Assembly: GCA_944320845.1 (NCBI GenBank)
Contig: CALUJA010000008.1
Coordinates: 1-64,000, forward strand
DNA length: 64,000 bases
Source: an uncultured Phocaeicola sp.
Lineage (GTDB): Bacteria > Bacteroidota > Bacteroidia > Bacteroidales > Bacteroidaceae
Direction: 5' to 3'
Within the stretch, counting starts at the first letter, position 1. The number at the start of each line of letters is the position of its first letter. This document shows, one piece after another, positions 1-10,100 of this stretch. The notes beneath the pieces were generated by a model. That model saw only the letters and a list, made by a program, of their open reading frames with translations. It made no database searches and was not told the origin of the DNA. The position numbers and the translations under genes were made by a program.

Positions 1-1
1 T

Positions 2-88
2 ATTTGCGTGTCCGGTATGAAACCAGACCCGCATATTATTGACAAACTTTTCAAAGACCTGGTTTTATTTACTGCCAGAGCCGCTTAG
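2..88 (+). CDS. C-terminal end of an unrecognised protein, cut by the window edge
   Basis: An open frame enters from the left edge and ends at TAG (86-88), giving 28 residues that begin ICVSGMKPDP and end LFTARAA. It is too short to assign to a family. It reads towards rho, which is on the other strand, so the two genes would converge on the hairpin near 290-330. The frame could also be chance. Confidence 0.3.
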   Translation: MCVSGMKPDPHIIDKLFKDLVLFTARAA

Positions 89-286
89 CTCCGACTATTT
101 ATTAACGAACTATTGCAAATAAAAAAATGATTTTTTTCTCGTCGGATAGGTTTCTTTTTGTTTGTGCAGCAGGTGGAAAAGAGACAAAGTATTATGGGAC
201 ATATCTTTGGCCGGGACGGAAAAAGATTATGGAGCTGTTCATGCCGGAATATGGTCAGGGTAAAACAGCCGCCGGTCTGTAGCAGA

Positions 287-330
287 CGAAAAAGAGGGAC
301 AGGCCGTTGTCTTCAGCCTGTCCCTCTTTC
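287..330 (-). terminator. Rho-independent terminator after rho (possibly bidirectional)
   Basis: A perfect 14-bp inverted repeat (291-304 with 316-329, core AGAGGGACAGGC) has an 11-base loop. Read on the minus strand it is followed by a run of five T, directly downstream of the rho stop codon. The rest of 89-373 shows no gene I can support. Confidence 0.85.
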
Positions 331-373
331 TGCGGATATTGTCCGGCTTCATGATTCAGGTTCCGCCATGAGC

Positions 374-2353
374 TTATGAGTTCATGCTCATCAGGAATTC
401 TTCGTTGTCCTTGGTCTTTTCCAGATGGTCTTTCACAAAGTCCATTGCCTCTATCGGATTCATGTCCGACAAGTATTTGCGGAGAATCCACATGCGGTCG
501 AGGGTGGTCTTGTCAAGCAGCAGGTCGTCGCGGCGGGTGCTTGAAGCCACAATGTTGACAGCCGGGAAAATGCGTTTGTTGCTCAGGTTGCGGTCGAGCT
601 GAAGCTCCATGTTGCCCGTTCCCTTAAACTCTTCAAAGATTACCTCATCCATTTTCGAGCCGGTGTCGATAAGGGCCGTGGCGATGATGGTCAGCGAACC
701 TCCGCCTTCGATATTGCGGGCGGCTCCGAAGAAGCGTTTGGGCTTGTGCAGGGCATTGGCGTCCACACCTCCTGAAAGCACCTTGCCCGATGCCGGAGAT
801 ACCGTATTGTAGGCGCGTGCCAGACGCGTGATGGAGTCGAGGAATATAACCACATCGTGGCCGCATTCTACCATGCGCTTGGCCTTTTCCAATACGATTC
901 CTGCAATCTTCACGTGCCGTTCGGCCGGCTCGTCGAATGTGGATGCAATTACTTCGGCGTTCACGCTGCGTGCCATGTCGGTCACTTCCTCCGGACGTTC
1001 GTCGATAAGCAGCATGATCATGTATACTTCCGGGTGGTTGGCGGCGATGGCATTGGCAATATCCTTCATCAGGATAGTTTTACCGGTCTTGGGCTGTGCC
1101 ACGATAAGTGCGCGCTGGCCCTTGCCGATTGGCGCGAACAAGTCGACAACGCGTGCAGACAGGTTGTCATTGTATCCTTTGCAAAGCTTGAACTTTTCGT
1201 CCGGAAAAAGCGGCGTGAGATGGTCAAACGGAATCCGGTCGCGGACCAGGGCCGAATCCAGGCCGTTTATTTTCGAAACCTTCACCAGCGGGAAATATTT
1301 TTCTCCTTCTTTAGGCGGACGGATGATTCCGTCGACAGTATCTCCGGTCTTTAAGCCGAACAGTTTTATTTGAGACTGGGATACATAAATGTCGTCAGGC
1401 GAGGAAAGATAGTTATAGTCTGACGAACGGAGGAAACCGTAGCCGTCCGGCATGATTTCCAACACTCCGGTCCCTTTCAGAATATCGTCAAACTCGTATG
1501 TCTTTTCGGCGGGCTTGGCCGTTTGCTCTATCGGAGCCGGCAGGTTGTTCTTGGTTTCTGCCTGTGGAGCGGGGGCATTGCCGTTGTTAGCCGGAGCACT
1601 GTTGTTGTTCCCCTGTGCTTGCCGTGCGTTGTTGTTGCGGTTGTTGGGACGCTGTTGGCGTTGCTGGTGCTTGGAGGCTTTTGCTTCTTTTGCCGGAGCC
1701 ACGGGAGGTTCTACTTTGGTAGCCTCAAACTTGCCCAGCAGCTCGGATGGTATTTCAAATTTGTCGGATGGAAGGTCTTCGATGGGGATGAAATCGTCTC
1801 CGCCTTTCAGGTCAAGAGGTGGAAGCTCCATATCTTCTTCCGCCATAGGCATCGGGCTTTCCTGTGTTTTCTTATTTTCATCCGCCTCGTTTTGTTGGGT
1901 TTTCAGTGCTTCTTTAGCAATGGTAGACTTGTTTTTCGAGCCTGGTTTGCGTCCCCGCTTTTTGGGAGACTTTTCTTCTGCCTTTTCTTCTTTTTCCGTT
2001 TGGGGGGCATCCGTGTCGTTTGCTTCGGCCGGGGCTGCAATTGGTGCTTCTTCTTTGAACAGCGGAGCGGCAGAAGGCAGTGCCGGGGTATTGGCTTCTA
2101 ATTTTTGTGCTTTGTCTTTGGTGGCCGTATACACTTTGTCGCCTTCCTTTTTCACGCTGATGCGCGACCGTTTGCGGGGCTGCCCTTCTTTTTTCTCCGT
2201 AGCCTTGTTGGCCCCTACGATGGCCTGTTCGTCGAGAATGCGGTATACTAATTCTTCTTTACGGAGTGATTCGACCTTTTTCAATCCCAACTCTTTGGCG
2301 ATTTGTTGCAGTTCCGACACATCTTTGTCGTTTAATTGGATAATGTTGTACAT
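374..2353 (-). CDS. rho: Transcription termination factor Rho with a long disordered insert
   Basis: Hexameric RNA helicase that ends transcription at Rho-dependent sites. Residues about 8-43 form the Rho_N (SAP-like) domain. Residues about 285-360 form the cold-shock-type RNA-binding domain (GYGFLRS, DDIYVS). The RecA-type ATPase follows, with Walker A QPKTGKT at 420-426 and a [10 protein letters not shown] segment further on. At 659 residues it is about 240 longer than E. coli Rho. The extra part (about 45-285) is low-complexity: Lys/Glu/Ala/Pro-rich, with an AT-hook-like RGRKPGSK near 133-140 and an Asn/Gln-rich stretch near 228-255. Such inserts are typical of Bacteroidota, and in B. thetaiotaomicron the insert is reported to drive condensate formation. 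The start is the only sensible ATG before Rho_N. Confidence 0.98.
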   Translation of the reverse strand: MYNIIQLNDKDVSELQQIAKELGLKKVESLRKEELVYRILDEQAIVGANKATEKKEGQPRKRSRISVKKEGDKVYTATKDKAQKLEANTPALPSAAPLFKEEAPIAAPAEANDTDAPQTEKEEKAEEKSPKKRGRKPGSKNKSTIAKEALKTQQNEADENKKTQESPMPMAEEDMELPPLDLKGGDDFIPIEDLPSDKFEIPSELLGKFEATKVEPPVAPAKEAKASKHQQRQQRPNNRNNNARQAQGNNNSAPANNGNAPAPQAETKNNLPAPIEQTAKPAEKTYEFDDILKGTGVLEIMPDGYGFLRSSDYNYLSSPDDIYVSQSQIKLFGLKTGDTVDGIIRPPKEGEKYFPLVKVSKINGLDSALVRDRIPFDHLTPLFPDEKFKLCKGYNDNLSARVVDLFAPIGKGQRALIVAQPKTGKTILMKDIANAIAANHPEVYMIMLLIDERPEEVTDMARSVNAEVIASTFDEPAERHVKIAGIVLEKAKRMVECGHDVVIFLDSITRLARAYNTVSPASGKVLSGGVDANALHKPKRFFGAARNIEGGGSLTIIATALIDTGSKMDEVIFEEFKGTGNMELQLDRNLSNKRIFPAVNIVASSTRRDDLLLDKTTLDRMWILRKYLSDMNPIEAMDFVKDHLEKTKDNEEFLMSMNS

Positions 2354-2673
2354 ATAAAATGTGTAATGAATTTGGTAATTTGTTGTGCTTGGATGTATGC
2401 TCCGGCTGTATAGAACGATATAATCCGGCTTTTACATATCGGCATCAGAAATTACGAATTTAAATAATGATTATTGTCTTTTAGTTATTAAAAAGAAGCA
2501 ATCATATTTTTCCTTTTCGGTAAGGATTGTCTGTATGATTACAAGGGCAAAGATAGGTGTTTTTTATGATATAATCTAATAAAAACCGTTTTTTTTGTCT
2601 TTATTCTTCGTGAATGGGAGATTTGTGCTAACTTAGCCGTGGATTTTAATTTAATGAAAAGAGCTTGACGATT
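2354..2673. other. Divergent intergenic region between rho and the RidA gene
   Basis: This 320-base stretch holds no gene. On the minus strand TATCTTTG (2548-2555) fits the Bacteroides -7 element, which would give rho a leader of about 185-190 bases. On the plus strand TAACTTAG (2629-2636) is a weaker match before the RidA gene. A long rho leader would suit the autogenous control known for rho in other bacteria, but I see no strong hairpin in it. Confidence 0.5.
2548..2555 (-). promoter_or_regulatory. Candidate -7 promoter element for rho
   Basis: TATCTTTG on the minus strand matches TAnnTTTG exactly. I see no good -33 TTTG at the expected distance. It lies about 193 bases before the rho start codon. 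Confidence 0.4.
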
Positions 2674-3051
2674 ATGAAAAAGGTTATTTTTACAGCAAAG
2701 GCTCCTGCGGCTATCGGGCCGTACAGCCAGGCTATCGAGGCAAATGGTATGGTATTCCTTTCCGGACAGATTCCGGTCAACCCTCAAACCGGTGAGTTTG
2801 TAGAGGGAGGCGTGACGGAACAGACGGTGCAAGTCTTCGAGAATATAGGCCATGTGCTGGCGGAAGCGGGGCTGACCACGGCGAACATCGTGAAGACGAC
2901 GGTTTTTCTGGCCGACATGTCTCTTTTTGCCGAGATGAACGCAGTCTATGCCCGGTATTTCGAGGGGGATTTCCCGGCTCGTTCCGCCGTTGCGGTCAAG
3001 GCTTTGCCGAAAGGTGCCTTGGTGGAAATAGAGTGTATTGCCGTGCGGTAA
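2674..3051 (+). CDS. RidA family enamine/imine deaminase
   Basis: Small trimeric protein of the RidA (YjgF/YER057c/UK114) family, 125 residues. These proteins hydrolyse reactive enamine/imine intermediates made by PLP enzymes such as threonine dehydratase, giving 2-oxoacids and ammonia. The N-terminal signature GPYSQA is at residues 15-20. The catalytic arginine region is PARSAV (Arg103), and the C-terminal Glu120 is in place (VEIECIAVR). Length is normal for the family. I start at ATG 2674 rather than TTG 2665 because MKKVIFT aligns with family N-termini. It is a single gene divergent from rho, and the next gene begins about 116 bases later. Confidence 0.93.
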   Translation: MKKVIFTAKAPAAIGPYSQAIEANGMVFLSGQIPVNPQTGEFVEGGVTEQTVQVFENIGHVLAEAGLTTANIVKTTVFLADMSLFAEMNAVYARYFEGDFPARSAVAVKALPKGALVEIECIAVR

Positions 3052-3167
3052 ACGGATTGGGTCAGGACAATAATTCTGTTGGCCTATAGCAAAAAGGAAG
3101 GGAAATCGTGTCTTTGTCCGGACGGGCAAGGGGAGGATGGATTTTGTTGGATTTAAAAACGGTTTGT

Positions 3168-3989
3168 ATGTTAAAGTATATATCTCCAGGGTCTTGGTTT
3201 TCTCTGGAATATCCGGACGACTGGTGCGAGGCGGAAGATGCGGAAGGCAGCTTCCTGTTTTTCAATCCGGAGAAATGGAACGGCAATTTCCGCATTTCGG
3301 CTTATCAGGGAGACAGCCGGAACTATGCAAAGGACTGTATGAATGGCGAACTGGCGGATACGCCGGGGGCAAGACATGCCCGGGTAGGGAAATGGGAGTG
3401 CGTTTATCTGACTGAAGATTTCCGGGAAGAGGGAAATGACTATACATCCCATATCTGGATAACGGGAAGAGACTGCATTTCGGTGGAATGCTCCTTTACA
3501 GTGCTGAAAGGAGAAAGGCCAACGGCCGGTGAGGATATTGTGGCTTCTCTGGAAGTAAGGCTGGAAAATGAAAGGCCGTGGAGAGAAGTCATTCCGGTGC
3601 GGGTGCTCGAAATCAACAGGATTAATGAAGGTTATGACTGGGCGGTGTCGGCCGTCAAGAAGCAGCTTACAAAAAACTTTTCTTCTTCGGAGGCGGATAT
3701 CGCCAGCATACAGAAAGTGATGGACAGCGGAAGCTTCAAAAAAGACCAGCGTCAGGCATGGGAAAGTTTCGGCATCGCCTTCGGTACGGTTCTCGTCAAT
3801 GAAATGGACGGAATGAATTGGGTTACGGTCATTGACGGGCGGAAAGAATACCCGGCGCTCCGTTTCGCCGATACGGAGCTCATGGTCTGTCCCACGACAT
3901 TGGTATGGGATAAGGTGAAGGCCGGGCAGCGGTGTGACTTGAAGGCGGAATACGGCCGCATCAAGGCAGAGGCAGAAGCACTTCTTTAA
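3168..3989 (+). CDS. DUF3805/DUF3806-type protein of unknown function
   Basis: A soluble 273-residue protein with no signal peptide or membrane segment. The N-terminal half (MLKYISPGSWFSLEYP, then a region rich in aromatics and acidic residues) resembles DUF3805. The C-terminal half, with AWESFGIAFGTVL and a following DGRKEYPALRF, resembles DUF3806, which usually accompanies it in Bacteroidota. I start at ATG 3168, since a GTG at 3108 would add 20 residues that do not look like the family. The ABC-F gene follows after about 30 bases on the same strand and may be co-transcribed. Its function is not known and context does not settle it. The family assignment is from memory of the sequence pattern. 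Confidence 0.75.
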   Translation: MLKYISPGSWFSLEYPDDWCEAEDAEGSFLFFNPEKWNGNFRISAYQGDSRNYAKDCMNGELADTPGARHARVGKWECVYLTEDFREEGNDYTSHIWITGRDCISVECSFTVLKGERPTAGEDIVASLEVRLENERPWREVIPVRVLEINRINEGYDWAVSAVKKQLTKNFSSSEADIASIQKVMDSGSFKKDQRQAWESFGIAFGTVLVNEMDGMNWVTVIDGRKEYPALRFADTELMVCPTTLVWDKVKAGQRCDLKAEYGRIKAEAEALL

Positions 3990-4018
3990 TCAGAAAAAAG
4001 TTCAAGAATTTAGAAACG

Positions 4019-5887
4019 ATGGTTCCATATTTGCAAGTAGAAAATCTTACCAAGTCGTTTGGCGATTTGGTCTTGTTTCATGATATTTCTTTCGGCATAG
4101 CCGAAGGCCAGCATATCGGGCTGATAGCCAGAAACGGCTCCGGAAAGACCACATTGCTGAACATATTGGCAGGGAAGGAAGGGTATGATGACGGAAAGAT
4201 TACTTTCCGGCGCGATTTGAGAGTAGGGTATCTGGAACAGAGCCCCCAGTATCCGGGTGAACTGACTGTGCTGGAAGCGTGCTTTTATCATGGAACTCCC
4301 GTGGTGCAGCTGATAAAAGAGTATGAGCGCTGCATGGAAACGGAAGGGAATCCGGGACTGGATGAACTGCTTGCACGCATGGAACAGGAGAAAGCATGGG
4401 ACTATGAGCGGCGTGCGAAGCAGATTCTTTCGCAGCTTAAAATACGCGATTTCTCCCAACGGATAAGGCATCTGTCGGGCGGACAGCTGAAACGTGTGGC
4501 TTTGGCCAATGTATTGATAACGGAACCCGACTTGCTGATTCTGGATGAACCGACCAACCATCTGGATTCAGATATGACCGAATGGCTGGAAGAGTATCTC
4601 GACAAAAGTCGGCTGAGTCTGCTGATGGTAACCCACGACCGTTATTTCCTCGACCGGGTATGCTCGGAAATTATGGAAATAGACAACCGGCAGGTTTATT
4701 CTTATAAAGGAAATTACAGCTATTATTTGGAGAAGCGTCAGGAGCGCATTGACGCCGGCAATGCCGAGGCAGCCCGTGCCAATAACCTTTATCGCACGGA
4801 ATTGGAATGGATGCGCCGCATGCCTCAAGCGCGCGGCCACAAGGCACGCTATCGTGAAGCGGCCTTTTATGAACTGGAAAAAGTGGCTAAAAGGCGTGTC
4901 TATGACAGCCGGGTGGAACTTGACGTCAAGGCTTCCTATATCGGTTCCAAGATATTTGAGGCAGAACATCTGTTTAAAAGCTTCGGCGGATTGAAAATCC
5001 TGGATGATTTCTCTTATATATTCTCTCGGTATGAAAAGATGGGAATAGTCGGCGACAACGGGACAGGGAAGTCTACCTTTATCAAGATTCTGATGGGACT
5101 GGAGAAGCCGGACAGCGGCAGGCTGGATATTGGAGAAACGGTCCGCTTCGGTTATTATTCGCAGGAAGGACTGCGCTTTGACGAGCAGATGAAAGTGATA
5201 GATGTCATTACCGATATAGCCGAAGTGATTGAACTGGACGACGGGCGGAGGCTTACCGCCTCGCAATTCTTGCAGCATTTCCTGTTTCCGCCCGAGGTGC
5301 AATATAGCTATGTCTATAAATTAAGCGGCGGAGAGCGCCGTAGGCTTTATCTGTGTACGGTATTGATGCGCAATCCTAACTTTCTGGTGCTTGACGAGCC
5401 TACAAACGACCTTGACATCGTGACCCTGCAAGTGCTTGAGGAATATCTGCAGCACTTCAAAGGATGTGTCATTGTGGTGAGTCACGACCGTTATTTCATG
5501 GATAAGGTGGTCGATCACCTGCTTGTATTCCGGGGAGGAGGCGATATTCGCGATTTTCCCGGCAACTATTCAGATTATCGGGAATGGAAACGGGCCAAGG
5601 CCGAACGCGATAAAAAGACGGTTGCAAAGCCCAAAGAAGAGCCGGCCAAGCGTGTCCGCCCGGTTGAGAAGCGCCGGATGAGTTTTAAGGAACGGCAGGA
5701 ATTTGAGCGTCTCGAGGTGGAAATCGCCTCGCTTGAGGAGGAAAAGAAAATGATAGAGGCGGCTTTGTGCAGCGGGGCCTTGGGCGTAGACGAACTTGTA
5801 GAGAAGTCCAAACGCCTTCCGGCGCTTAATGACGAACTGGATGAAAAGTCGATGCGCTGGCTGGAATTAAGCGAAATAGAGGGATGA
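4019..5887 (+). CDS. ABC-F family ATPase (Uup/EttA-like)
   Basis: A 622-residue protein with two ABC ATPase domains and no membrane segment, the ABC-F layout. These proteins act on the ribosome in translation or rescue, not in transport. Domain 1 has Walker A at 37-44 (ARNGSGKT) and signature LSGGQLKR with ILDEPTNHLD. Domain 2 has VGDNGTGKST, LSGGERRR and VLDEPTNDLD. The linker between them is Arg/Lys-rich with WMRRMPQARGHKAR, as in the P-site tRNA interaction motif. After about residue 530 comes a charged coiled-coil tail, as in Uup. Walker A of domain 1 starts with Ala37 where Gly is usual. It could be a resistance-type ABC-F, but the overall look is of the housekeeping Uup type. Confidence 0.92.
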   Translation: MVPYLQVENLTKSFGDLVLFHDISFGIAEGQHIGLIARNGSGKTTLLNILAGKEGYDDGKITFRRDLRVGYLEQSPQYPGELTVLEACFYHGTPVVQLIKEYERCMETEGNPGLDELLARMEQEKAWDYERRAKQILSQLKIRDFSQRIRHLSGGQLKRVALANVLITEPDLLILDEPTNHLDSDMTEWLEEYLDKSRLSLLMVTHDRYFLDRVCSEIMEIDNRQVYSYKGNYSYYLEKRQERIDAGNAEAARANNLYRTELEWMRRMPQARGHKARYREAAFYELEKVAKRRVYDSRVELDVKASYIGSKIFEAEHLFKSFGGLKILDDFSYIFSRYEKMGIVGDNGTGKSTFIKILMGLEKPDSGRLDIGETVRFGYYSQEGLRFDEQMKVIDVITDIAEVIELDDGRRLTASQFLQHFLFPPEVQYSYVYKLSGGERRRLYLCTVLMRNPNFLVLDEPTNDLDIVTLQVLEEYLQHFKGCVIVVSHDRYFMDKVVDHLLVFRGGGDIRDFPGNYSDYREWKRAKAERDKKTVAKPKEEPAKRVRPVEKRRMSFKERQEFERLEVEIASLEEEKKMIEAALCSGALGVDELVEKSKRLPALNDELDEKSMRWLELSEIEG

Positions 5888-5974
5888 CCCCGCCTTAGTC
5901 AGACCGGATGCTGATGAAAAATCCGTTGGACGGCATCCCGTTGTTTTTCGGCGCTTTCCATTCCTTCGGAAAAA

Positions 5975-6023
5975 CGGGCACAGATTGTGTATGCAATGTT
6001 GATGGATACACAGTCTGTGCCCG
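5975..6023 (-). terminator. Hairpin between the convergent ABC-F and aquaporin genes
   Basis: An 18-bp stem with one G-T pair (5975-5992 with 6006-6023, arm CGGGCACAGATTGTGTAT) has a 13-base loop. On the minus strand it is followed by TTTTTCCG, so it best serves as the aquaporin terminator. It may also stop plus-strand transcription from the ABC-F gene. Confidence 0.75.
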
Positions 6024-6046
6024 AAATGTTGGTTGGTCAGGGCATG

Positions 6047-6733
6047 TTAGGCTTTCTTGCCGCCGCCGATGGTTTTCCAAACCAATGAACTGAAGGCCGC
6101 CCCGACAAACGGAGCCACGATGAACAGCCATAATTGTGACAAGGCCTGTCCTCCTTCCATGATTGCCGGGCCGATGCTTCGTGCCGGATTGACGGAAGTG
6201 CCCGTTATCGGGATGCAGACGATGTGAATCAATACCAAGGTCAGGCCGATGGCCAGTCCGGCCAGGTTTCCTGCTCCTTTCTTCTCATCGGTTGAGCCGA
6301 GCACAACCAGCACGAAGATAAAGGTAAAGACCGCTTCGGCTATGAACGCCTGAGCCGTTTCACCGGGGTCGAAAGTGTTGGAGCCGCTCATGGTAGGCCC
6401 GGCGTGTCCGCCCGTAGATATCAATAGCGTAAGGATAAGTGAGCCGATGACGGCACCAATTATCTGGAATATCATATACATTACGGCATCTTTATGGGTC
6501 ATCTTTCCGGAAAGCCATACACCCAGCGTGATAGCCGGGTTGATATGACATCCGGATATGCCTCCAATGGTATATGCCATAGCCACAACCGAAAGACCAA
6601 AGGCGAGAGCCACTCCTATCGTGCCGACACCCTGGCTGACTTCTCCTGCCGCATTTCCGGCGAATACTGCACTACCGCATCCCATAAGGACGAGAACCAT
6701 CGTCCCTATCATTTCCGCTAAATATTTTCTCAT
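6047..6733 (-). CDS. aqpZ: Aquaporin Z-type water channel
   Basis: Inner-membrane MIP family channel of 228 residues, with six membrane helices expected. Both pore loops carry the NPA motif (residues 65-67 in HINPAITLG and 182-184 in SVNPARSIGP). The selectivity-filter set of orthodox water channels is present: Phe45, His170, Thr179 and Arg185, equivalent to E. coli AqpZ Phe43, His174, Thr183 and Arg189. This argues for water rather than glycerol transport. The gene stands alone between the convergent ABC-F gene and the divergent winged-helix gene. On the minus strand TATCTTTA at 6780-6787 is a near match to the -7 element. Confidence 0.95.
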   Translation of the reverse strand: MRKYLAEMIGTMVLVLMGCGSAVFAGNAAGEVSQGVGTIGVALAFGLSVVAMAYTIGGISGCHINPAITLGVWLSGKMTHKDAVMYMIFQIIGAVIGSLILTLLISTGGHAGPTMSGSNTFDPGETAQAFIAEAVFTFIFVLVVLGSTDEKKGAGNLAGLAIGLTLVLIHIVCIPITGTSVNPARSIGPAIMEGGQALSQLWLFIVAPFVGAAFSSLVWKTIGGGKKA

Positions 6734-6827
6734 ACTCTTCAGATTTAGACATTAGACATAGAGTTTGTTAAATGACTTCTAAAGATAGGCAGAAACTTTG
6801 AAACAACATAATAAAAAGACAGTAAAG

Positions 6828-6859
6828 TTTGGATGATAGGATAAAAATAGTTATTTTTG
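6828..6859 (+). promoter_or_regulatory. Bacteroides-type promoter of the winged-helix/AsmA pair
   Basis: TTTG at 6828-6831, a 20-base spacer, then TATTTTTG at 6852-6859. Both elements match the consensus, and the ATG at 6887 lies about 20 bases after the expected transcription start. Confidence 0.7.
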
Positions 6860-6886
6860 AAAGGCAAATCTAAAAAACTTACAACT

Positions 6887-7114
6887 ATGAATGTACAAAC
6901 AATCGGAGAATGCGCCGGTATTATCTGGCACATATTGGATGGCGATAACCGCCGTTGGGAATATAAGGAATTGAAAAAAGCTTCCGGGCTTAGAGACAGA
7001 GAGCTGAATGCCGCCATCGGATGGCTGGCGCGCGAGGGCAAAATCCAGTTCAGCGAGAATGAAAGCAGCCATAAAGGATGTCTTTATATTGAGTTGAGCT
7101 ATTATATAGGATAA
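6887..7114 (+). CDS. Small winged helix-turn-helix protein (DUF2582-like)
   Basis: A 75-residue protein made almost entirely of one winged-helix fold: helix (ECAGIIWHILD), a Trp-containing strand turn (RRWEYKELKKASGL), a recognition-type helix (DRELNAAIGWLAREG) and a wing (KIQFSENES). It resembles the DUF2582 family of small winged-helix proteins in anaerobes. It may bind DNA, but no ligand or partner domain is present. I start at ATG 6887, because the TTG at 6857 overlaps the promoter. The AsmA-family gene starts three bases after its stop, so the two are surely co-transcribed. What it regulates is unknown. Confidence 0.85.
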   Translation: MNVQTIGECAGIIWHILDGDNRRWEYKELKKASGLRDRELNAAIGWLAREGKIQFSENESSHKGCLYIELSYYIG

Positions 7115-7117
7115 AAG

Positions 7118-10100
7118 ATGGCATTGCGTAAAGTTATTAAGGTAGCCTCCATAACTTTGGTCTCGCTCCTGGTGGCGGTGGCTGCAGTGGTAGCGGTCGT
7201 CATTAACTTTGTGTTTACTTCAGAGAAGCTTACTCCGGTGGTGTTGCGGGTTGCAAACCAGTCGTTGGATGCAAAGCTTGACATGAAAAGTGTCGAGCTG
7301 ACTTTCTTTTCGTCCTTTCCGCGCTTTGGGCTGAAGCTGACAGACGGTTCGCTGGTATCGAAGGCAGTGCGTGATACGCTGTGGGAAAAGACCGATTCGC
7401 TCGTGTCTTTCAAGAAGTGTGTAGTGGTCGTCAATCCCATAGCCTATTTGAAGGACAAGAAAATCAACCTTTATTATCTGGGGTTGGAAGATGCTACCGT
7501 ATATGCCTATAAGGATAAAAGCGGGACGGCAAACTGGGATGTGGTGGCTGCCGATACTTCGGCCGTGGCTGAAGTGGATACCATGCGTCAGGATACAGTG
7601 CCCATAATCAGTGAAATCAATATCAACCGGGTCAGACTGAAACGGACGAACGTGACTTTCGACGACCGGGAAACACGTGTTTATGCCAGCCTGAAGAACG
7701 CAAACCTGAATCTTCGCGCTTCTTTGAAAAAGGGGCATTCGAGGATGAAGCTGCAGTTTGACAACGAGAACCTGCTGTTCTGGCAGAATGACCAGCTGTT
7801 GGCGAACAGGATTTCGACCAAACTGGAAACAGGTATGGATTTAAACCGTTCTACCCGTACACTTACGCTGGACGATACCCGTCTGACCGTAAACGGAATA
7901 GAGCTTGATGTAAAGGGGACGGTGAGACGCGATACGGTTCACCGTGCCTTGGATACGGATTTGTCTTACGGGCTTCATGCCCCTTCACTGGAAACCGTGC
8001 TTCGCATGATTCCGGAAAGTGTGTTGAGAAAGGAGGAAGTGAAGGCCGAGGGAGAGGTAACGGTAGCCGGGACCCTGAAAGGATTTTACGGAAGAGAGCA
8101 GCTGCCGGCAGCTACACTGAAGATAACCGTGAAGGACGCCTCTGCAAAATATGCGCGGATGCCTTACGGAATAGATCATTTCGAGGCCGACTTTTATGCT
8201 TATGTTGACTTGATGCGCCGTACACCCTCGTATGCCGACCTGAAAATCTTTCGCTTTCAGGGAGCTCATACAGATATATTGGCCGATGCCAAGATTCAGA
8301 ATCTGTTGGACGACCCCGACATTACGTTCAACACGAAGTCTTCTGTCGACTTGACGGCGTTGGCCCAGACTTTTCCGCTTCAGGACGGCGTGTCGATAGA
8401 GGGGAAACTGGACGCGGATGTGCGTTTGCGCTGCCGATTGTCTTCGCTAAAAAAGCAAGACTTGGGGCGTATCCGGATAGGAGGCAAGCTGAATATGGAG
8501 AAGCTTGCTTTGCGCGACACTACCAAACGCTTTGAATTTACCGGCGATGCTTCGCTGGCCTTTGTTGGCAATGATTTTCTGGCCGCGCGGATGGACATAA
8601 ATAAAATAAAGGTGCGCGCCCCGAAATTGTCATCGGATATAGCCCACATGAAGGCCACGGTGAAATCGACGAATCCACAGGATACAACCCGGATTGTTCA
8701 TGTGGAATGCAAGCTGGAAGTAAACCAGCTAAAAGGTGAATTGACGGACTCTATGGGCGTATTCTGCCGGAAAGCCAGTGCTACGGTGCGTCTCAAGCCT
8801 CAGAAAGAAAATCCGGAAAAGCCCCAGATTGACTTGTCGATGAACACAGACACACTGTTCTGCCGTATGGGAGACATGAGAATCGGGATGGATAAAGGCG
8901 GCTTCGCTGTGACTGCCGACAAGATACGCGATTCTTTGTGGATACCAAAAGGAATTATTGGCTTCAACCGCCTGACACTTCGTACGCCCCAATTTGCCTT
9001 GCCGATACGTATGCGCAAGACTTCGGTTACGGTGGGAAACCGTGCCATAACCTTGAGAAACGCCAGTATGCGCATCGGTCGTTCGAACATCACGGCATCG
9101 GGAGCGGTGCACGACCTTTATGCATCGATGAAACATCACAAGACTCTGCGCGCCAACTTAGAGATAACCTCGCGCAATCTGGATTGCAACCAGCTGATTA
9201 ACTCGTTGAACTTCCCTCAGGATACGGTGCAGGCGGAGATGGAGACGGACACGGCGGGCAGTGAGGCTCCTATGGAGCTGTTTGTCATCCCGCGGAACAT
9301 TGATTTTGAACTGCAGACCAACCTCAGACGGGTGACTTACGGGAAGATGGTCTTTGAGAATGTGCATGGAGCCGTGGATGTCCGCAATCAGGCCGTGCAT
9401 CTGAAAAATCTTAGCATGAGGGGACTGGGCGCCGACATGTATGCCACGTTGGTTTATCGTGCCAAGCGAAAGGAAAGAGGATATGCCGGATTCGATTTCC
9501 GGCTGAAGCGTATCAACATCGGGAAGCTGGTAGATTTCGTCCCGTCATTGGATACCATTGTTCCGATGCTTCGTTCCTTCAAGGGGATGGTAGACTTTGA
9601 TGCGGCGGCCGAGGCGGTGCTCGATTCGGCCCTGAACATACGGATACCGTCTTTGCGTGCTGCCGTGCATATCAAGGGCGACAGTCTGGTGCTGATGGAC
9701 GGAGAGACCTTCGCTGAAATATCAAAGAAACTTTTGTTTAAGAATAAGGAGCGGAATGTGTTCGACAGTATCTCGGTCAACCTGACAGTAGACGACGGGA
9801 ATGTAACCGTATATCCCTTTGTGGTGCAGATAGACCGCTATAAGGCGGCGGTGGGCGGCACGCAAGGCCTGGATATGAACTTTGATTATCACATATCGAT
9901 TCTTAAATCGCCTGTCCCTTTCAAGCTGGGACTGAATATATCGGGAAATCTTGACGACATGAAGTTCCGGTTGGGCAAGGCGAAATATAAGGATGATGTG
10001 ACTCCGGTGGCCATCCGGAAAGTAGACAGTACGCGTATCAATATGGGGCGGAACATCGTTCGCGACTTTGAGCGGGTGATGAGCCGCACGGGAGGGCGCA

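Noticed and set aside
1452..2357. A 301-codon plus-strand frame opposite rho
   Set aside because: It lies over the low-complexity insert of Rho and is Ser/Phe/Leu-rich, the mirror of Lys/Glu-rich codons.
4019..5887. Considered as an antibiotic-resistance ABC-F protein
   Set aside because: Context and the long coiled-coil tail fit the housekeeping Uup-like group; no attenuator leader is visible upstream.
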